Positions 51,301 through 61,875 of a DNA stretch of 64,000 nt are shown in pieces. Source of the DNA: Vibrio hepatarius. Lineage in GTDB: Bacteria; Pseudomonadota; Gammaproteobacteria; Enterobacterales; Vibrionaceae. The notes under the pieces are model-generated. The model was not told the origin of the DNA. It was given only the letters and a program-made list of their open reading frames with translations, and did not search any database. The translations under genes were made by a program, and so were the position numbers. The stretch is taken from NCBI RefSeq assembly GCF_011806575.1, contig NZ_JAATOO010000001.1, positions 280,554-344,553 of the forward strand, given 5' to 3'. Positions within the stretch are counted from its first letter, which is position 1. Each line of letters opens with the position of its first letter.

Positions 51301-53172
51301 ATGCCAAACAGCCAAACTTCTCTGTTAGGGCAGAAACGTTTTCTGCCCTACTTTATCACTCAATTCTTCGGCGCATTTAACGACAATATTTTCAAAAACG
51401 TTCTTCTGCTCTTTGTCGCTTTTGCTGGCGCGGGTTTACTTCCTGTCTCAAGCAATCTCTTCATCAACCTAGCTGCTGGCTTATTCATTTTACCTTTTTT
51501 CCTTTTCTCAGCCTCAGCAGGTGTACTCGCCGATAAATACGAAAAGTCTTGGTTCATCCGCAAGGTCAAGTTGGCCGAAATCGGCATCATGTGTTTAGGT
51601 GCGATTGGCTTTATCACTGAGAGCTACTTAATTCTATTGTTGCTGTTGTTTTTGATGGGGACACAATCGGCATTTTTTGGCCCGGTGAAATACGCCCTGC
51701 TTCCTCAGCAGTTGAAACAAGAAGAGCTCGTCTCTGGCAACGCGCTAGTCGAAACCGGCACCTTCCTCGCGATCTTACTCGGCACTTTAGGCGCGGGTGT
51801 AATTGCATCTGCCGAGAGTGCGAAATATTGGGCAGCCGGTTCGGTGATTGTATTTGCGCTATTGGGTTATATTGCGAGCCGCTCGATTCCAGAAGCGCCA
51901 GCCGCAGCGCCAGAGCTTAAATTCCGCTGGCAGCCAATTCGACAAACGAAACAAACCATCGCTATCGCCAAAGCCGACCGAACCACGTTTCAATCCTTAA
52001 TGGCGATCAGTTGGTTCTGGTTTCTAGGTGCGGCATACCTTACCCAGTTTCCGAACTTTACCAAGGTCTACCTCAACGGTAGCGAAAGCGCAGTGTCGTT
52101 CTTGCTGGCGCTGTTTTCTGTCGGTATCGCCGTCGGTTCATTGGCTTGCGACAAGTTATCCAACCATCGGATTGAAGTCGGCATCGTACCCATCGGCAGT
52201 CTAGGTATTACGATCTTTGGTTGGCTAATGGCAAGCTCAGTGCCTGAAACGTTGCCCAAATTTGAAAACTTTGCTGATTTCATTGCTTACCAACCCTTAT
52301 GGTCAGTATTTGCTTATTTATTATTGCTCGGCGCTTCTGGTGGGATATTCATTGTTCCTTTGTACGCACTGATGCAGCAACGTGCGAAACCGTCCGAGCG
52401 AGCACAAGTTGTCGCTGCACTTAATATTTACAACTCATCTTTTATGGTCGGCAGCGCTGTACTAGGCATTGTCTGCCTGAGCCTGATCGGCATGACAATC
52501 CCACAGCTGTTTATGCTGCTGGCAGCGTTGAACTTGATGGTCGCGGTGTATTTATTTATGCAACGACCAATCTTTGTCGTCCGCTTCTTGGTTTGGGTAT
52601 TAACCCATACCATGTATCGAGTGAACCACAAAAACTTGCATTACTTGCCGAAAAAAAGCGGCGCGCTGATAGTTTGTAATCACGTTAGCTATATGGATGC
52701 TCTGCTACTTTCCGCAGTTTGCCCACGCCTGATTCGTTTTGTAATGGAAGAAGATTATGCCAACCTGCCACTATTACGTCGCTTCTTGAAACGTGCGGGG
52801 GTGATCCCTATTTCGGCCAGCAATCGTAACTCTATTCGCCGTGCGTTCAATGAAGTTGAGCAAGCGCTAGCGGAAGGCCATATCGTGTGTATATTCCCAG
52901 AGGGTCGCTTGACGGCTGATGGCGAAATGAATGAATTTATGCGCGGAATGGATATCATCCTTAAACGCAGCCCTGTTCCTGTCATTCCACTGGCATTGAA
53001 AGGTCTATGGGGAAGCTACTTTAGCCGTTACAAAGGTCGCGCCTGTCAAGGTTTGCCAACACGTTTCTGGTCTAAACTAGAAATCGAAGCTGGCGAGCCC
53101 GTTTCACCAGATATCGCCACCACCACATTAATGCACGAAAAAGTGTCCACGCTACGCGGTGATTGGCGTTAA
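51301..53172 (+). CDS. Fusion of LplT-like MFS transporter and PlsC-type acyltransferase
   Basis: A 623-residue two-domain protein. Residues 1-415 are an MFS transporter of the lysophospholipid flippase type (FFGAFNDNIFKNVLLLFV; GPVKYALLPQQLKQEELVSG). Residues 430-623 are a 1-acylglycerol-phosphate acyltransferase with NHVSYMD (H-x4-D) and FPEGRLTADGEMNEF. Related three-domain proteins also have an acyl-ACP ligase (Aas), absent here. It probably moves a lysophospholipid inward and reacylates it. Confidence 0.92.
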   Translation: MPNSQTSLLGQKRFLPYFITQFFGAFNDNIFKNVLLLFVAFAGAGLLPVSSNLFINLAAGLFILPFFLFSASAGVLADKYEKSWFIRKVKLAEIGIMCLGAIGFITESYLILLLLLFLMGTQSAFFGPVKYALLPQQLKQEELVSGNALVETGTFLAILLGTLGAGVIASAESAKYWAAGSVIVFALLGYIASRSIPEAPAAAPELKFRWQPIRQTKQTIAIAKADRTTFQSLMAISWFWFLGAAYLTQFPNFTKVYLNGSESAVSFLLALFSVGIAVGSLACDKLSNHRIEVGIVPIGSLGITIFGWLMASSVPETLPKFENFADFIAYQPLWSVFAYLLLLGASGGIFIVPLYALMQQRAKPSERAQVVAALNIYNSSFMVGSAVLGIVCLSLIGMTIPQLFMLLAALNLMVAVYLFMQRPIFVVRFLVWVLTHTMYRVNHKNLHYLPKKSGALIVCNHVSYMDALLLSAVCPRLIRFVMEEDYANLPLLRRFLKRAGVIPISASNRNSIRRAFNEVEQALAEGHIVCIFPEGRLTADGEMNEFMRGMDIILKRSPVPVIPLALKGLWGSYFSRYKGRACQGLPTRFWSKLEIEAGEPVSPDIATTTLMHEKVSTLRGDWR

Positions 53173-53179
53173 GTAAATC

Positions 53180-53210
53180 AACACCTGTTCAGATTTTCTG
53201 AACAGGTGTT
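53180..53210 (+). terminator. Rho-independent-like terminator after the fusion gene
   Basis: A perfect 14-bp stem (arms 53180-53193 and 53197-53210) with a 3-nt loop, 8 bp past the stop. The downstream T content is modest. Confidence 0.75.
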
Positions 53211-53284
53211 AAGTTGATTCAATTATCTTTATCAAACCAAGTCGCCTACACTATGGCCTTTTCTGGTATTAAGCTGTTGCAATA

Positions 53285-54208
53285 ATGAATAACCTAAAAA
53301 AGCAATTTCCATTTTGGCTTGCACTCGTAGTCTGTCTGTTTCCCTTTATTTCTTCACCAACCGCGCTGGTTATTGGCTTTTTCCTTGCCTCTTTAGGTTT
53401 TGTTCCTACGCATCTCAACATCGCCAAAATCACCAAAAAACTGCTCGCTTACTCGATTGTTGGCTTAGGGTTTGGCATCCAATTTCAACAAGCGTTAGCC
53501 GTTACAGCTGATGGGATTGGCATCATCATTGTCACAATTTTAGGCACATTAATTGTCGGTTGGTGGGTAGCCAAAGCGATCGGATTGAACAAGCAAACCG
53601 GGTATTTGATATCAGCAGGCACGGCGATTTGTGGCGGTAGCGCAATTGCAGCCGTATCGCCGGCAATCAAAGCCAGTGACGAGCAAATCGGCCTTTCGCT
53701 GGCAACGGTGTTTGTACTGAATTCCATTGCGCTGTTTATCTTCCCCGTGATCGGCCATGCGCTGAATTTAGACCAACATACTTTCGGTACTTGGGCGGCG
53801 ATAGCGATTCACGACACTTCATCAGTGGTTGGAGCAGCTTCTGCCTACGGTGAGGAAGCACTCACAACGGCAACCACACTTAAACTGGCGCGTGCTTTAT
53901 GGATCATTCCGGTTACGCTATTTAGCGCCTTTTTGTTCCGCAATGAGTCCAAAAAAGTCACCATACCCTACTTCATTTTGTTTTACTGTATTGCGATTGC
54001 GTTTAGCGATTTACTGCCACAATTCGAGGTGGTTTACCAAGGAATCTTCGATGTCGCGAAGCGAATGCTGGTGGTGTGTTTGTTCTTGATTGGTTGCGGC
54101 ATTTCTATCGAAAAACTGAGAACAGCAGGCGCTAAACCGCTGATATTTGGCGTGAGTTTGTGGGTATCGATATCAACGCTCTCACTCGTGTGGCTGACGC
54201 TGAGTTAA
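53285..54208 (+). CDS. yeiH: YeiH-family (UPF0324) membrane protein, putative sulfate exporter
   Basis: A 307-residue protein with about ten membrane helices and the family motifs [36 protein letters not shown] and [19 protein letters not shown]. The family is annotated as putative sulfate or taurine-derived sulfite exporters, with limited direct proof. Single gene; its end overlaps a convergent small gene by 4 bp. Confidence 0.92.
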   Translation: MNNLKKQFPFWLALVVCLFPFISSPTALVIGFFLASLGFVPTHLNIAKITKKLLAYSIVGLGFGIQFQQALAVTADGIGIIIVTILGTLIVGWWVAKAIGLNKQTGYLISAGTAICGGSAIAAVSPAIKASDEQIGLSLATVFVLNSIALFIFPVIGHALNLDQHTFGTWAAIAIHDTSSVVGAASAYGEEALTTATTLKLARALWIIPVTLFSAFLFRNESKKVTIPYFILFYCIAIAFSDLLPQFEVVYQGIFDVAKRMLVVCLFLIGCGISIEKLRTAGAKPLIFGVSLWVSISTLSLVWLTLS

Positions 54209-54378
54209 AGCTCTTCTGGTTCAAACGCGGCCTTTTTGTGTCGCGTTTTCTTTATGCTGAACACTAACCCCAACACCAATAGAAATGCAGACAGCTCAGC
54301 TAATGAGCGTGTTAATCCTTCGCTCTGCGTCGCTAAAATCACCTGAAGCACAATCGCCAAAATCAATATTGCTTTCAT
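54205..54378 (-). CDS. Small membrane protein, 57 residues
   Basis: A short open frame on the minus strand: two hydrophobic helices (residues 2-17 and 29-41) joined by [13 protein letters not shown] and followed by a basic stretch (KKTRHKKA) and an acidic end (EPEEL). This amphipathic layout looks like a real two-helix inner-membrane protein with its tail in the cytoplasm. It fills the gap between yeiH and menE. Function unknown; existence inferred from composition alone. Confidence 0.55.
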   Translation of the reverse strand: MKAILILAIVLQVILATQSEGLTRSLAELSAFLLVLGLVFSIKKTRHKKAAFEPEEL

Positions 54379-54475
54379 CGCTTCGTCTTATACCCATATC
54401 CATAATTGAACCAGAACATTATGAATTAGAGTTATAAGCAGGTTAAATTCTCTTTTGGACTATGAAATCGCAAAT

Positions 54476-55855
54476 TTAACTAAGTTGGGATGTTAGCCAA
54501 TGCACGACTTTACTTCTTGACACTTTTATCCCTTCTGCCAGCAAGGCTTCCGGTATCGAATAATAACCGACTGGCCATTTGAATCGCGTCAATGATCCAA
54601 GCGCGGTTTCTACCTCTGTTTGCGATAGCTCTTTGCATGTTTGGATGACGGCAACGGGGCGATGCCCAAACTCGGCATCTTCAACAGGCACGACAATAGA
54701 CTGAATGATCGCAGGGTGCTTGTTGAGCTCAGCTTCGATCTCTTCGCAATGGATGTTCTCTCCGCCTGAGATAAACAGGTTGTCCGCTCGGCCGATAATT
54801 TTCAGCTCGTCGTTAACCCATTCACCTAGGTCTTTGCTGTCAAACCAACCGTCTTGTAGCAATGGAGTCACTTGGCCTTGGTAATAGTAGCCTGACGCCA
54901 GTGTTTCACCGCCAATGAAGATACGCTGTCCTTTTAGCATTACTTTACGTTTAGGCAGCACGCTGCCAGCACTGTAATGTTGGTCGATTTGTTTCGCGGT
55001 CACCGTTGATGCCGCTTCCGTCATGCCATAACCCAGCCAAGTTTCAATCCCTTGTACTGCCGCCTGCTGACTGAGTGCCAAAGGCACATGACTGCCACCA
55101 AGCAACACATGCGTGAGTGATAGAGTTTGCTTACTTTCCAACAAACGCTTGAGTTGCGTTGCAACCAAGGAAGCATGGCTAACGCCGCAAATGTCTTTTT
55201 GTAGCTCACCGCTACCCACTTTTAAGCTCGCGCCCGCTTGTAGCCAGCGATAAACGATCGCTAACCCCGACACGTGATACATGGGTAGGCTCAGTAACCA
55301 AGTTTCTCCTTGTTGAAAGCGAAACTTCTCCAATAAGCCCGATGCGGAAGCAAGGTGTTGCTCACTGGTGTGCGCGACCGCTTTCGGCACGCCCATTGAA
55401 CCAGAAGTAAATACGATGGACGCAATGTTCTTCGGGTCGTAATCGGATTCAGCTTGGTTAGAGGATTGTTCAGAGAAATGAATCGTCGCAAATTCGCTAA
55501 GCACGGCGTTGTGTTGGACTAACCACAATTTGCGTGCATTCACCTCTGCGTAGAGCGCTTCGAGTTTTGTTTCCAATTCCGCTTTTGTTTGTGGCATTGT
55601 CAGCGCACATATGGCGCCAATTTCCATACAGGCGAGATAAGTAAAGACTAACTCCGCGCTGTTCTTCCCAACACAAGTCAGAACCTGATTTTTTACTATG
55701 CCTTGAGCACGCAAAGAAGCGGTAACGCGCTCGACTTTCGCCGCTAACTGCTGCCAAGTGTATTGCCCCTCAGGAGTCGATAGAGCTAACAAAGATGGGC
55801 TCTCTTGAGCCCATTTTTTAAGTGGTGAAGCTTGACTTGTCATCAGCACTGCCAA
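54476..55855 (-). CDS. menE: o-Succinylbenzoate-CoA ligase
   Basis: A 459-residue adenylate-forming ligase: A3 motif IVFTSGSMGVPKAVAHT, A5 motif GYGMTEAAS, hinge region IIGRADNLFISGGENIH and C-terminal lysine in IKVSRSKVVHW. It converts o-succinylbenzoate to its CoA thioester in menaquinone synthesis. Overlaps menC by 13 bp. Last gene of the men operon. Confidence 0.96.
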   Translation of the reverse strand: MAVLMTSQASPLKKWAQESPSLLALSTPEGQYTWQQLAAKVERVTASLRAQGIVKNQVLTCVGKNSAELVFTYLACMEIGAICALTMPQTKAELETKLEALYAEVNARKLWLVQHNAVLSEFATIHFSEQSSNQAESDYDPKNIASIVFTSGSMGVPKAVAHTSEQHLASASGLLEKFRFQQGETWLLSLPMYHVSGLAIVYRWLQAGASLKVGSGELQKDICGVSHASLVATQLKRLLESKQTLSLTHVLLGGSHVPLALSQQAAVQGIETWLGYGMTEAASTVTAKQIDQHYSAGSVLPKRKVMLKGQRIFIGGETLASGYYYQGQVTPLLQDGWFDSKDLGEWVNDELKIIGRADNLFISGGENIHCEEIEAELNKHPAIIQSIVVPVEDAEFGHRPVAVIQTCKELSQTEVETALGSLTRFKWPVGYYSIPEALLAEGIKVSRSKVVHWLTSQLS

Positions 55856-56829
55856 ATCAGCGACTGATCAGCTAAAGATGCTACTGGCAGTTCACAACCC
55901 GGCCATGCGACTTCAAGCTGCTGAGCAAACAAACCAACAGTATCTAACCCTGGAACTTCTTCAGGTAGCTGCCATTGAGCCAATCGGGCAAGTTGAGTCA
56001 GACCTATACTTGATTCAATACTTGAGCTGATTATCGCTTTGATTCCCAGCGCCTTAGCTTTTTCCATCAAAGCGATACAACGCTCGACTGAACCAATCAG
56101 TGTCGGCTTGATGATGATCGCTTTAGCACCGTTAAGATCTTGCAGAACAAAGTCATCTTTACGAATCGCATGTTGCAGTGTTTCGTCCCAAGCAATCGCA
56201 ATCCCCGTATTGATAGCAAACGAGAAGCTGTCTCCCGGCACTTGGCAAGGCTCTTCAATGAACGCAATACGTTGACGCAACGACGGCGCAATTTTCTTGG
56301 CAAACTGTTGCGCTTTTTCCGCTGTCCAAGCTCGGTTTGCATCCAAGCGAAGCGATAGGTCCGGAATGGACTCTAAGAATAGATTGACTAGCATGCCGTC
56401 GCGGATTGGCTCGTACAGGCCGACTTTGATCTTCGCGACTTTCTCGCCTTGCATTGCATTGAGCTTAGGTAATAGCTCATCTGGGTCGCCAGAGCAAAGA
56501 GGCGCCGCTTGGTAACGACCTTCTTGTGGCAAGATGTTATCCAGTTCAAGTTGAGCCATCGAAATACCGAAGGCAACTGATGGGTAAAGCTCATCAAGTG
56601 CTAATTCTTCACCGCGCTGCCACTTAGCCAATTGCTCAACCAGCTGCGAGTAGACGTCATCCAACGACTCAATACTAAACCCCGGCAGCGGAGCAACTTC
56701 GCCTCTACCTAGTTGACCATCTTGTGCAAGCTCAACGATGAAACCCTCACGAACTTTCAACCGTTGTTCACGCAGTATCACGCCACTGTCCATCGGCAAC
56801 TCATAGCGATACAGTTTGGCAGATCTCAT
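55843..56829 (-). CDS. menC: o-Succinylbenzoate synthase
   Basis: A 328-residue enolase-superfamily enzyme. Catalytic lysines in KIKVGL and IIKPTLIG, metal ligands in RLDANRAW, FIEEPC and AWDETL. It dehydrates SHCHC to o-succinylbenzoate. It follows menB by 112 bp and is coupled to menE. Confidence 0.96.
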   Translation of the reverse strand: MRSAKLYRYELPMDSGVILREQRLKVREGFIVELAQDGQLGRGEVAPLPGFSIESLDDVYSQLVEQLAKWQRGEELALDELYPSVAFGISMAQLELDNILPQEGRYQAAPLCSGDPDELLPKLNAMQGEKVAKIKVGLYEPIRDGMLVNLFLESIPDLSLRLDANRAWTAEKAQQFAKKIAPSLRQRIAFIEEPCQVPGDSFSFAINTGIAIAWDETLQHAIRKDDFVLQDLNGAKAIIIKPTLIGSVERCIALMEKAKALGIKAIISSSIESSIGLTQLARLAQWQLPEEVPGLDTVGLFAQQLEVAWPGCELPVASLADQSLIWQC

Positions 56830-56941
56830 ACCAATATTCCCTTTCCGTTATCTAGATAAAACAAGCGTTGATTCAAATACGGATTCGATGTCAGGCAGCA
56901 ATCACATCTTGCTGCCTAAATTGAATACGTACGACGACGCT

Positions 56942-57808
56942 TTATGGGTTACGAGGGAACTTATTAAAGTCTGGACGACGTTTCTCGTTGAATGCGTTGC
57001 GACCTTCCTGGCCTTCTTCGGTCATGTAGAACATCATCGTCGCGTTACCCGCTAGCTCTTGCAGACCCGCCTGGCCATCACAGTCCGCGTTTAATGCCGC
57101 TTTAAGACAACGCAATGCCATTGGGCTGTGTTGTAGCGTTTCACGACACCAACGTACCGTTTCTTTTTCTAGATCTTCTAGCGGCACAACGGTATTGACT
57201 AGCCCCATGTCTAATGCTTCTTGTGCGTCGTAGAAACGGCATAGGAACCAAATTTCGCGGGCTTTCTTCTGGCCGACAATACGCGCCATGTAAGATGCGC
57301 CCCAGCCACCGTCAAAAGAGCCCACTTTAGGACCAGTTTGGCCGAATTGCGCGTTTTCAGCCGCGATCGTTAGGTCACACATCATATGCAGAACGTGACC
57401 GCCACCGACAGCCCAACCCGCAACTGAAGCAATCACAGGCTTTGGACAAGTACGAATCTGGCGTTGGAAATCCAACACGTTTAGATGGTGCGTACCTGAA
57501 TCATCTTGGTAGCCGCCGTAATCGCCACGGATTTTTTGATCGCCGCCGGAGCAGAATGCTTTTTCGCCTAAACCTGTCAGAATGATCACGCCAACGCCTT
57601 CATCATAACGAGCGTCTGCTAGAGCGTTGATCATCTCTTTTACGGTTTGAGGGCGGAATGCATTACGCACTTGCGGGCGTGCAATCGTGATTTTCGCAAT
57701 GCCATCTTCTGATTTGTGGTACTGAATATCTTCATATTCACCTGAGCAGTCATTCCAGTAAACTGGAGCGTAGAGTTCTTCTTCTGAGATACCGACTGTT
57801 TTTGACAT
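56942..57808 (-). CDS. menB: 1,4-Dihydroxy-2-naphthoyl-CoA synthase
   Basis: A 288-residue crotonase-fold enzyme. [16 protein letters not shown], the oxyanion loop [18 protein letters not shown] and [20 protein letters not shown] are diagnostic of MenB. It closes the naphthoquinone ring from o-succinylbenzoyl-CoA. Lies 37 bp after menH. Confidence 0.97.
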   Translation of the reverse strand: MSKTVGISEEELYAPVYWNDCSGEYEDIQYHKSEDGIAKITIARPQVRNAFRPQTVKEMINALADARYDEGVGVIILTGLGEKAFCSGGDQKIRGDYGGYQDDSGTHHLNVLDFQRQIRTCPKPVIASVAGWAVGGGHVLHMMCDLTIAAENAQFGQTGPKVGSFDGGWGASYMARIVGQKKAREIWFLCRFYDAQEALDMGLVNTVVPLEDLEKETVRWCRETLQHSPMALRCLKAALNADCDGQAGLQELAGNATMMFYMTEEGQEGRNAFNEKRRPDFNKFPRNP

Positions 57809-57845
57809 GGTGATTCCTGTTTGTTTCTCTAGCTAACTCACCCAA

Positions 57846-58634
57846 CTAAGGTGTTAAGTGAGTTTCGATTTGATTGGAAATAATCTTCGCGAACGCTTGG
57901 GGTTGCTCTCGGTGAGCATTATGACCCGCGTGCGCCACTTGGCTAAAAGACAAGCCGCTTTGCTTGGCTAACTGGCTAAACTTGCTGTCTTCTTCGCCAC
58001 AAATGTAGTGTGTTCTTACACCCGCCTCTTTCATCGAGTCGAGTAAATATTCTTGTTTGGCGAGCGATGTTGCCATCAGCATGTTCGCCACCGCAGGGCC
58101 AAGATTAGCACTGCGCTTAGCCACCAGTTCTTGTCTTTGCTCATGCTTTAGTGAGCTAAATACCGGCTGCCGATACCAATCGTTCAAAACCTGTTCAATT
58201 GGCTCATTGCTGAATCTATCCGCCCAGCGTGCATCATTTTTCAGGCGAGCTTGTTTATCCGCTTCTGATTGCAAACCAAAGTTGCCCCCTTCAACAATCA
58301 ACTGTTGAATATTCAACGAAGGAAAGTACTGCTTGGCAACACCTGTCATGGCAATGCGAGATCCAAGCGAGTAGCCAACTAATACTATAGGACGATGCGG
58401 AGCAATTTGGGTAAGTAAGGTGTCAGATATTTGATTGCAACAATCTCGAAAGTCATTGCACGACTGTAAAGCACTAAGGCCATGAGCGGGTAAATCGATG
58501 GTGATATTGGGCAAGTCGCCGAGATGTTGCAATGGCGCATCCCAGTCTTCGCCAGAGCCGAGTAAACCGTGGAGGAAAACTACCACGGGTCCAGGAGTGC
58601 TATTGAGATTGGCGCTTGTTCGACTATAAAGCAT
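57846..58634 (-). CDS. menH: SHCHC synthase (MenH, alpha/beta hydrolase fold)
   Basis: A 262-residue alpha/beta-hydrolase with the nucleophile elbow VGYSLGSR, HGLLGSGEDW oxyanion region and HAGHNAHRE histidine. It removes pyruvate from SEPHCHC to give SHCHC. It overlaps menD by 11 bp, so translation is coupled. Confidence 0.93.
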   Translation of the reverse strand: MLYSRTSANLNSTPGPVVVFLHGLLGSGEDWDAPLQHLGDLPNITIDLPAHGLSALQSCNDFRDCCNQISDTLLTQIAPHRPIVLVGYSLGSRIAMTGVAKQYFPSLNIQQLIVEGGNFGLQSEADKQARLKNDARWADRFSNEPIEQVLNDWYRQPVFSSLKHEQRQELVAKRSANLGPAVANMLMATSLAKQEYLLDSMKEAGVRTHYICGEEDSKFSQLAKQSGLSFSQVAHAGHNAHREQPQAFAKIISNQIETHLTP

Positions 58635-60348
58635 AAACTTGTTCGGTAAACTCTTTGAGTTGTTGAGACGCTTGCTCTGGCGGAGTCTGAACTTCGATCA
58701 GTAACGTGCCTTTGCCTTGTTCTAAATGCTCAGTCAGTAAGTGTTGATACTCAGCCACCGTTTCAGGTTTTGCGTAAGCGAGGTTGAACTGCTTGGCAGC
58801 AAATTCAAACTCAAAACCGTGCGGCATTTGATACAACGCCTGCTTTTGTTGCTCAGGCACAGGCAGCAGGTCGAAGATCGCACCGCCGTCATTGTTGGTC
58901 ACAACAATCGCCACCGGTACAGTCACTCGGCTAAGTAGCGCCAAGGAGTTTAAATCGTACAGTAGCGAAGTATCACCAATGTAAATAACCAGTGGCTGCT
59001 TATTGGCATTGACAACACCGGAGGCGGTCGCGATTAAGCCATCAATTCCCGACGCACCACGGTTGCTGTAGACCTCGTAACCATCGACACGACTGAACAT
59101 ATCGACCAAACGGACAAACAGACTGTTGCCAAGGAAGATTTGTGTCTCTTTCGGCAGTTGGTTGAGTGTCAACGCCAACGCAATTTCGGTCAGCTTGGTA
59201 TCGGTCGACAGATGCAGCGACGCTAACTCGGTCAACTGGTTTGCTAAAGAGATAAGTCCATCGCCCCAACCAGACTGCTGCTCAGCCAGCACTGGCACAG
59301 CTTTGCTGAACGCGTTTAGCCAAGCTTCAATGTCACACTCATGATGGGTTTGCATTAAGTGGGCTTGGTTATTGCGGTCAACATTGGCTGCGACGTAATG
59401 ATACTCAGCGCCACGGCCTTCAACTTGTTTTACCAACCATTGGTTTAAACGCTTCGAGACAATACGAGAGCCGATCTGAATCACTAGTTCACATTGGTTA
59501 AGTCGCTCAGCCTTATCGGCGTTTTGTAGCCAAAGATCATAATGTGCCCACCCAGAGGTTTGTCCTGATTGCGGGTCACACAGAAGCGGCCAACCGAGTT
59601 TGTGTGCTAAATGCTTAGCTTTGGTTGCTTCTTCTAACGTAATACTGCCAACAATGATCACGCCTTTCTTATCGATAAATTCCGCGACTTGAATATTTGG
59701 TGTGTTCGGAGCCGATAACTTGCGAGTATAAATTTCTGAGCCTTGCCACCAGCGAGCAACACCGTCGAGATAGTCTTGATAAATCGCTTTGGATTCTGCG
59801 CTGTATAGCGGCTCTGGAAACGGGCAGTTGATGTGTATTGCGCTGCCCTTTTGCGCTTGCTCGAACATGACTTGATCGACCGACGTTAGCAGCCACTTTA
59901 GCGGCGTTTGTAGACTTGGACTTGGCAGTTCAAGCGTGGCAGACACATGCTCAGAAAAAATGCCTGACTGATTGATGGCCTGATTGGCACCGCACCCGAC
60001 TAACTCGATTGGGCGATCAGCCGTTAACACCACCAATTTTTCTCCGGTGAGTTTCGCTTCAGCAATCGCAGGCAATAAATTCGCGACCGCCGTACCAGAG
60101 GTGACGACAATCGCAACAGGACGCTTTGACGCTTTAGCCATACCGAGCGCCAGAAAGCCTAAACCACGCTCGTCAAAATGGGTATGTAAGGTCAGTTTGC
60201 TGTTTTCGTCTGCTTCAAGTGTTAGCGGTGTTGAACGAGATCCCGGCGCGACACAGATATCTGTCACACCAAAGCGACTTAATTCTTCTAAAATTGTCTG
60301 AGACCAAATTCGATTGATAATAGCCTGATGAATTGGATGATTACTCAT
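58624..60348 (-). CDS. menD: SEPHCHC synthase (2-oxoglutarate decarboxylase, TPP-dependent)
   Basis: A 574-residue TPP enzyme with CVAPGSRSTPLTLEA, the cofactor Glu in HFDERGLGFLALG and the GDTSLLYDLNSL metal motif followed by NNDGGAIFDLLP. It is the committed step of menaquinone synthesis from isochorismate and 2-oxoglutarate. Its ATG follows the menF stop directly (TAA-ATG), so coupling is very tight. Confidence 0.97.
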   Translation of the reverse strand: MSNHPIHQAIINRIWSQTILEELSRFGVTDICVAPGSRSTPLTLEADENSKLTLHTHFDERGLGFLALGMAKASKRPVAIVVTSGTAVANLLPAIAEAKLTGEKLVVLTADRPIELVGCGANQAINQSGIFSEHVSATLELPSPSLQTPLKWLLTSVDQVMFEQAQKGSAIHINCPFPEPLYSAESKAIYQDYLDGVARWWQGSEIYTRKLSAPNTPNIQVAEFIDKKGVIIVGSITLEEATKAKHLAHKLGWPLLCDPQSGQTSGWAHYDLWLQNADKAERLNQCELVIQIGSRIVSKRLNQWLVKQVEGRGAEYHYVAANVDRNNQAHLMQTHHECDIEAWLNAFSKAVPVLAEQQSGWGDGLISLANQLTELASLHLSTDTKLTEIALALTLNQLPKETQIFLGNSLFVRLVDMFSRVDGYEVYSNRGASGIDGLIATASGVVNANKQPLVIYIGDTSLLYDLNSLALLSRVTVPVAIVVTNNDGGAIFDLLPVPEQQKQALYQMPHGFEFEFAAKQFNLAYAKPETVAEYQHLLTEHLEQGKGTLLIEVQTPPEQASQQLKEFTEQVYAL

Positions 60349-61689
60349 TTATGATGCCACCCCAAGTGGCGCATGATCAGAGATCAGAGACAGTAGCGTC
60401 GACATTTTCTTATCCAGCTCTTGCCATTCATGTTCCGCAACCGACCCAGGGACAATCCCAGCGCCAGCAAATAGCTGCACTTCGTCACCGAGAACCAACG
60501 CACTACGAATCGCAACACAGAACTCTGCGCGCTGATGGCTAATAAAGCCCATTGAGCCCGCGTACCAACCACGAGCAAAAGGTTCGTGTTTTTGGATAAA
60601 CGCCATCGACTCTTTGCGCGGTAAGCCCGCAACGGCAGCCGTTGGTTGCAAGGCGCTTAACAATTGCACCCCATTGACACCCTGCTTTAAGTTGGCGTGA
60701 ATGCTGCGCTTGAGGTGCTGCACTTTACGCAGGCGCACCAAACGCGCTTCCTCTTCCACGCAGACGTCGTCTGAATGCGGAGTCAGGCGTTCAATGATGT
60801 CATCAACTACATATTGGTTTTCATTGAGGTTTTTCGCGTCGTTCGCCAACCAATTAGACAGCTCCATATCGTGACTGGCGTTTTTGCCACGGCCAATCGT
60901 GCCCGCAAGCGCCTCGGTATACAATTCTTGGCCTTGTCTCGCGTACAATCTTTCCGGTGTTGAACCGATGAAGCTATGCCCTTTGTCGAGTGACACCATA
61001 AAGTGGAAGCTATGATGATTCTGCAGGTAACTCGCTTTTAAGAATTGAGAAGCGCACAGAGATTCATCCAGCATTACCGAGGTTTTACGCGCCAGCACCA
61101 CTTTCTTAAATTCATCGTTTTCAATCCCAGTGAGCACTTTGGCGACCAAATTACTCCATTCTTGCTTACACGGCGTGTGTTCGATGTGCTGCACATGCGC
61201 AGACACTGGTGACAGCGTGCTAACGTCAAATTGCAGTTTGTAGAGCGCGGCTAGCGTACGGTTCTTTTCGGCGGTAAGGTTCACCGCCAGAGATAACTGG
61301 TCGTCAAATCGAATCAGCTCGATTTGTGGTAAGAAGAAAAACGAAGACATGCAGCGGCGATTTTTATCGGTATGACCGTCGAATGAGCGACCGCCCCAAA
61401 TGCGTTGCTCGCCAGAAAGAATCGCATACGCCGGTGCCGGGTCGACAAAGGTATGTAACTGACCCAGTGCGACAACTTCTTCACGAGTGTCACGAGACTG
61501 CCAATAGAACTTAGGAAATAGCGGCTGAGATTCCAGCCAATCGATAAATGTAAAGTCCGGTTTTTCCTCAAGAATTTGAACTAGACGGCGTTCTCCGTCT
61601 CCCGCATTCTTTACACGCTCAATCAGTTTCGTAACGGCTTGATGAAAATATGACAAATCAGCCTCGTATGCATGGGGATTGTTATTCAT
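60349..61689 (-). CDS. menF: Menaquinone-specific isochorismate synthase
   Basis: A 446-residue chorismate-binding enzyme: FKKVVLARKTSVML (lysine base), FIGSTPERLYARQGQELYTEALAGT split over the active site, and C-terminal RSALVLGDEVQLFAGAGIVPGS. Converts chorismate to isochorismate. First gene of the men operon; divergent from alaA across about 186 bp. Confidence 0.96.
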   Translation of the reverse strand: MNNNPHAYEADLSYFHQAVTKLIERVKNAGDGERRLVQILEEKPDFTFIDWLESQPLFPKFYWQSRDTREEVVALGQLHTFVDPAPAYAILSGEQRIWGGRSFDGHTDKNRRCMSSFFFLPQIELIRFDDQLSLAVNLTAEKNRTLAALYKLQFDVSTLSPVSAHVQHIEHTPCKQEWSNLVAKVLTGIENDEFKKVVLARKTSVMLDESLCASQFLKASYLQNHHSFHFMVSLDKGHSFIGSTPERLYARQGQELYTEALAGTIGRGKNASHDMELSNWLANDAKNLNENQYVVDDIIERLTPHSDDVCVEEEARLVRLRKVQHLKRSIHANLKQGVNGVQLLSALQPTAAVAGLPRKESMAFIQKHEPFARGWYAGSMGFISHQRAEFCVAIRSALVLGDEVQLFAGAGIVPGSVAEHEWQELDKKMSTLLSLISDHAPLGVAS

Positions 61690-61875
61690 TTTAAACCGCT
61701 ACTCTATTAATAGACCCTATCCAAATCAAGGTTGTCGCAAATGTTTTGCATAATCCTGTGATAATGCGCGTGCTACAAAGGTTAAATATCTTTATTCATT
61801 CCAGATTTTTATTCTAAAGAATCTATTTTTGATGTAGTTTAATAAAGAAACGCAATTAAATTTAGGTTTTATTCA

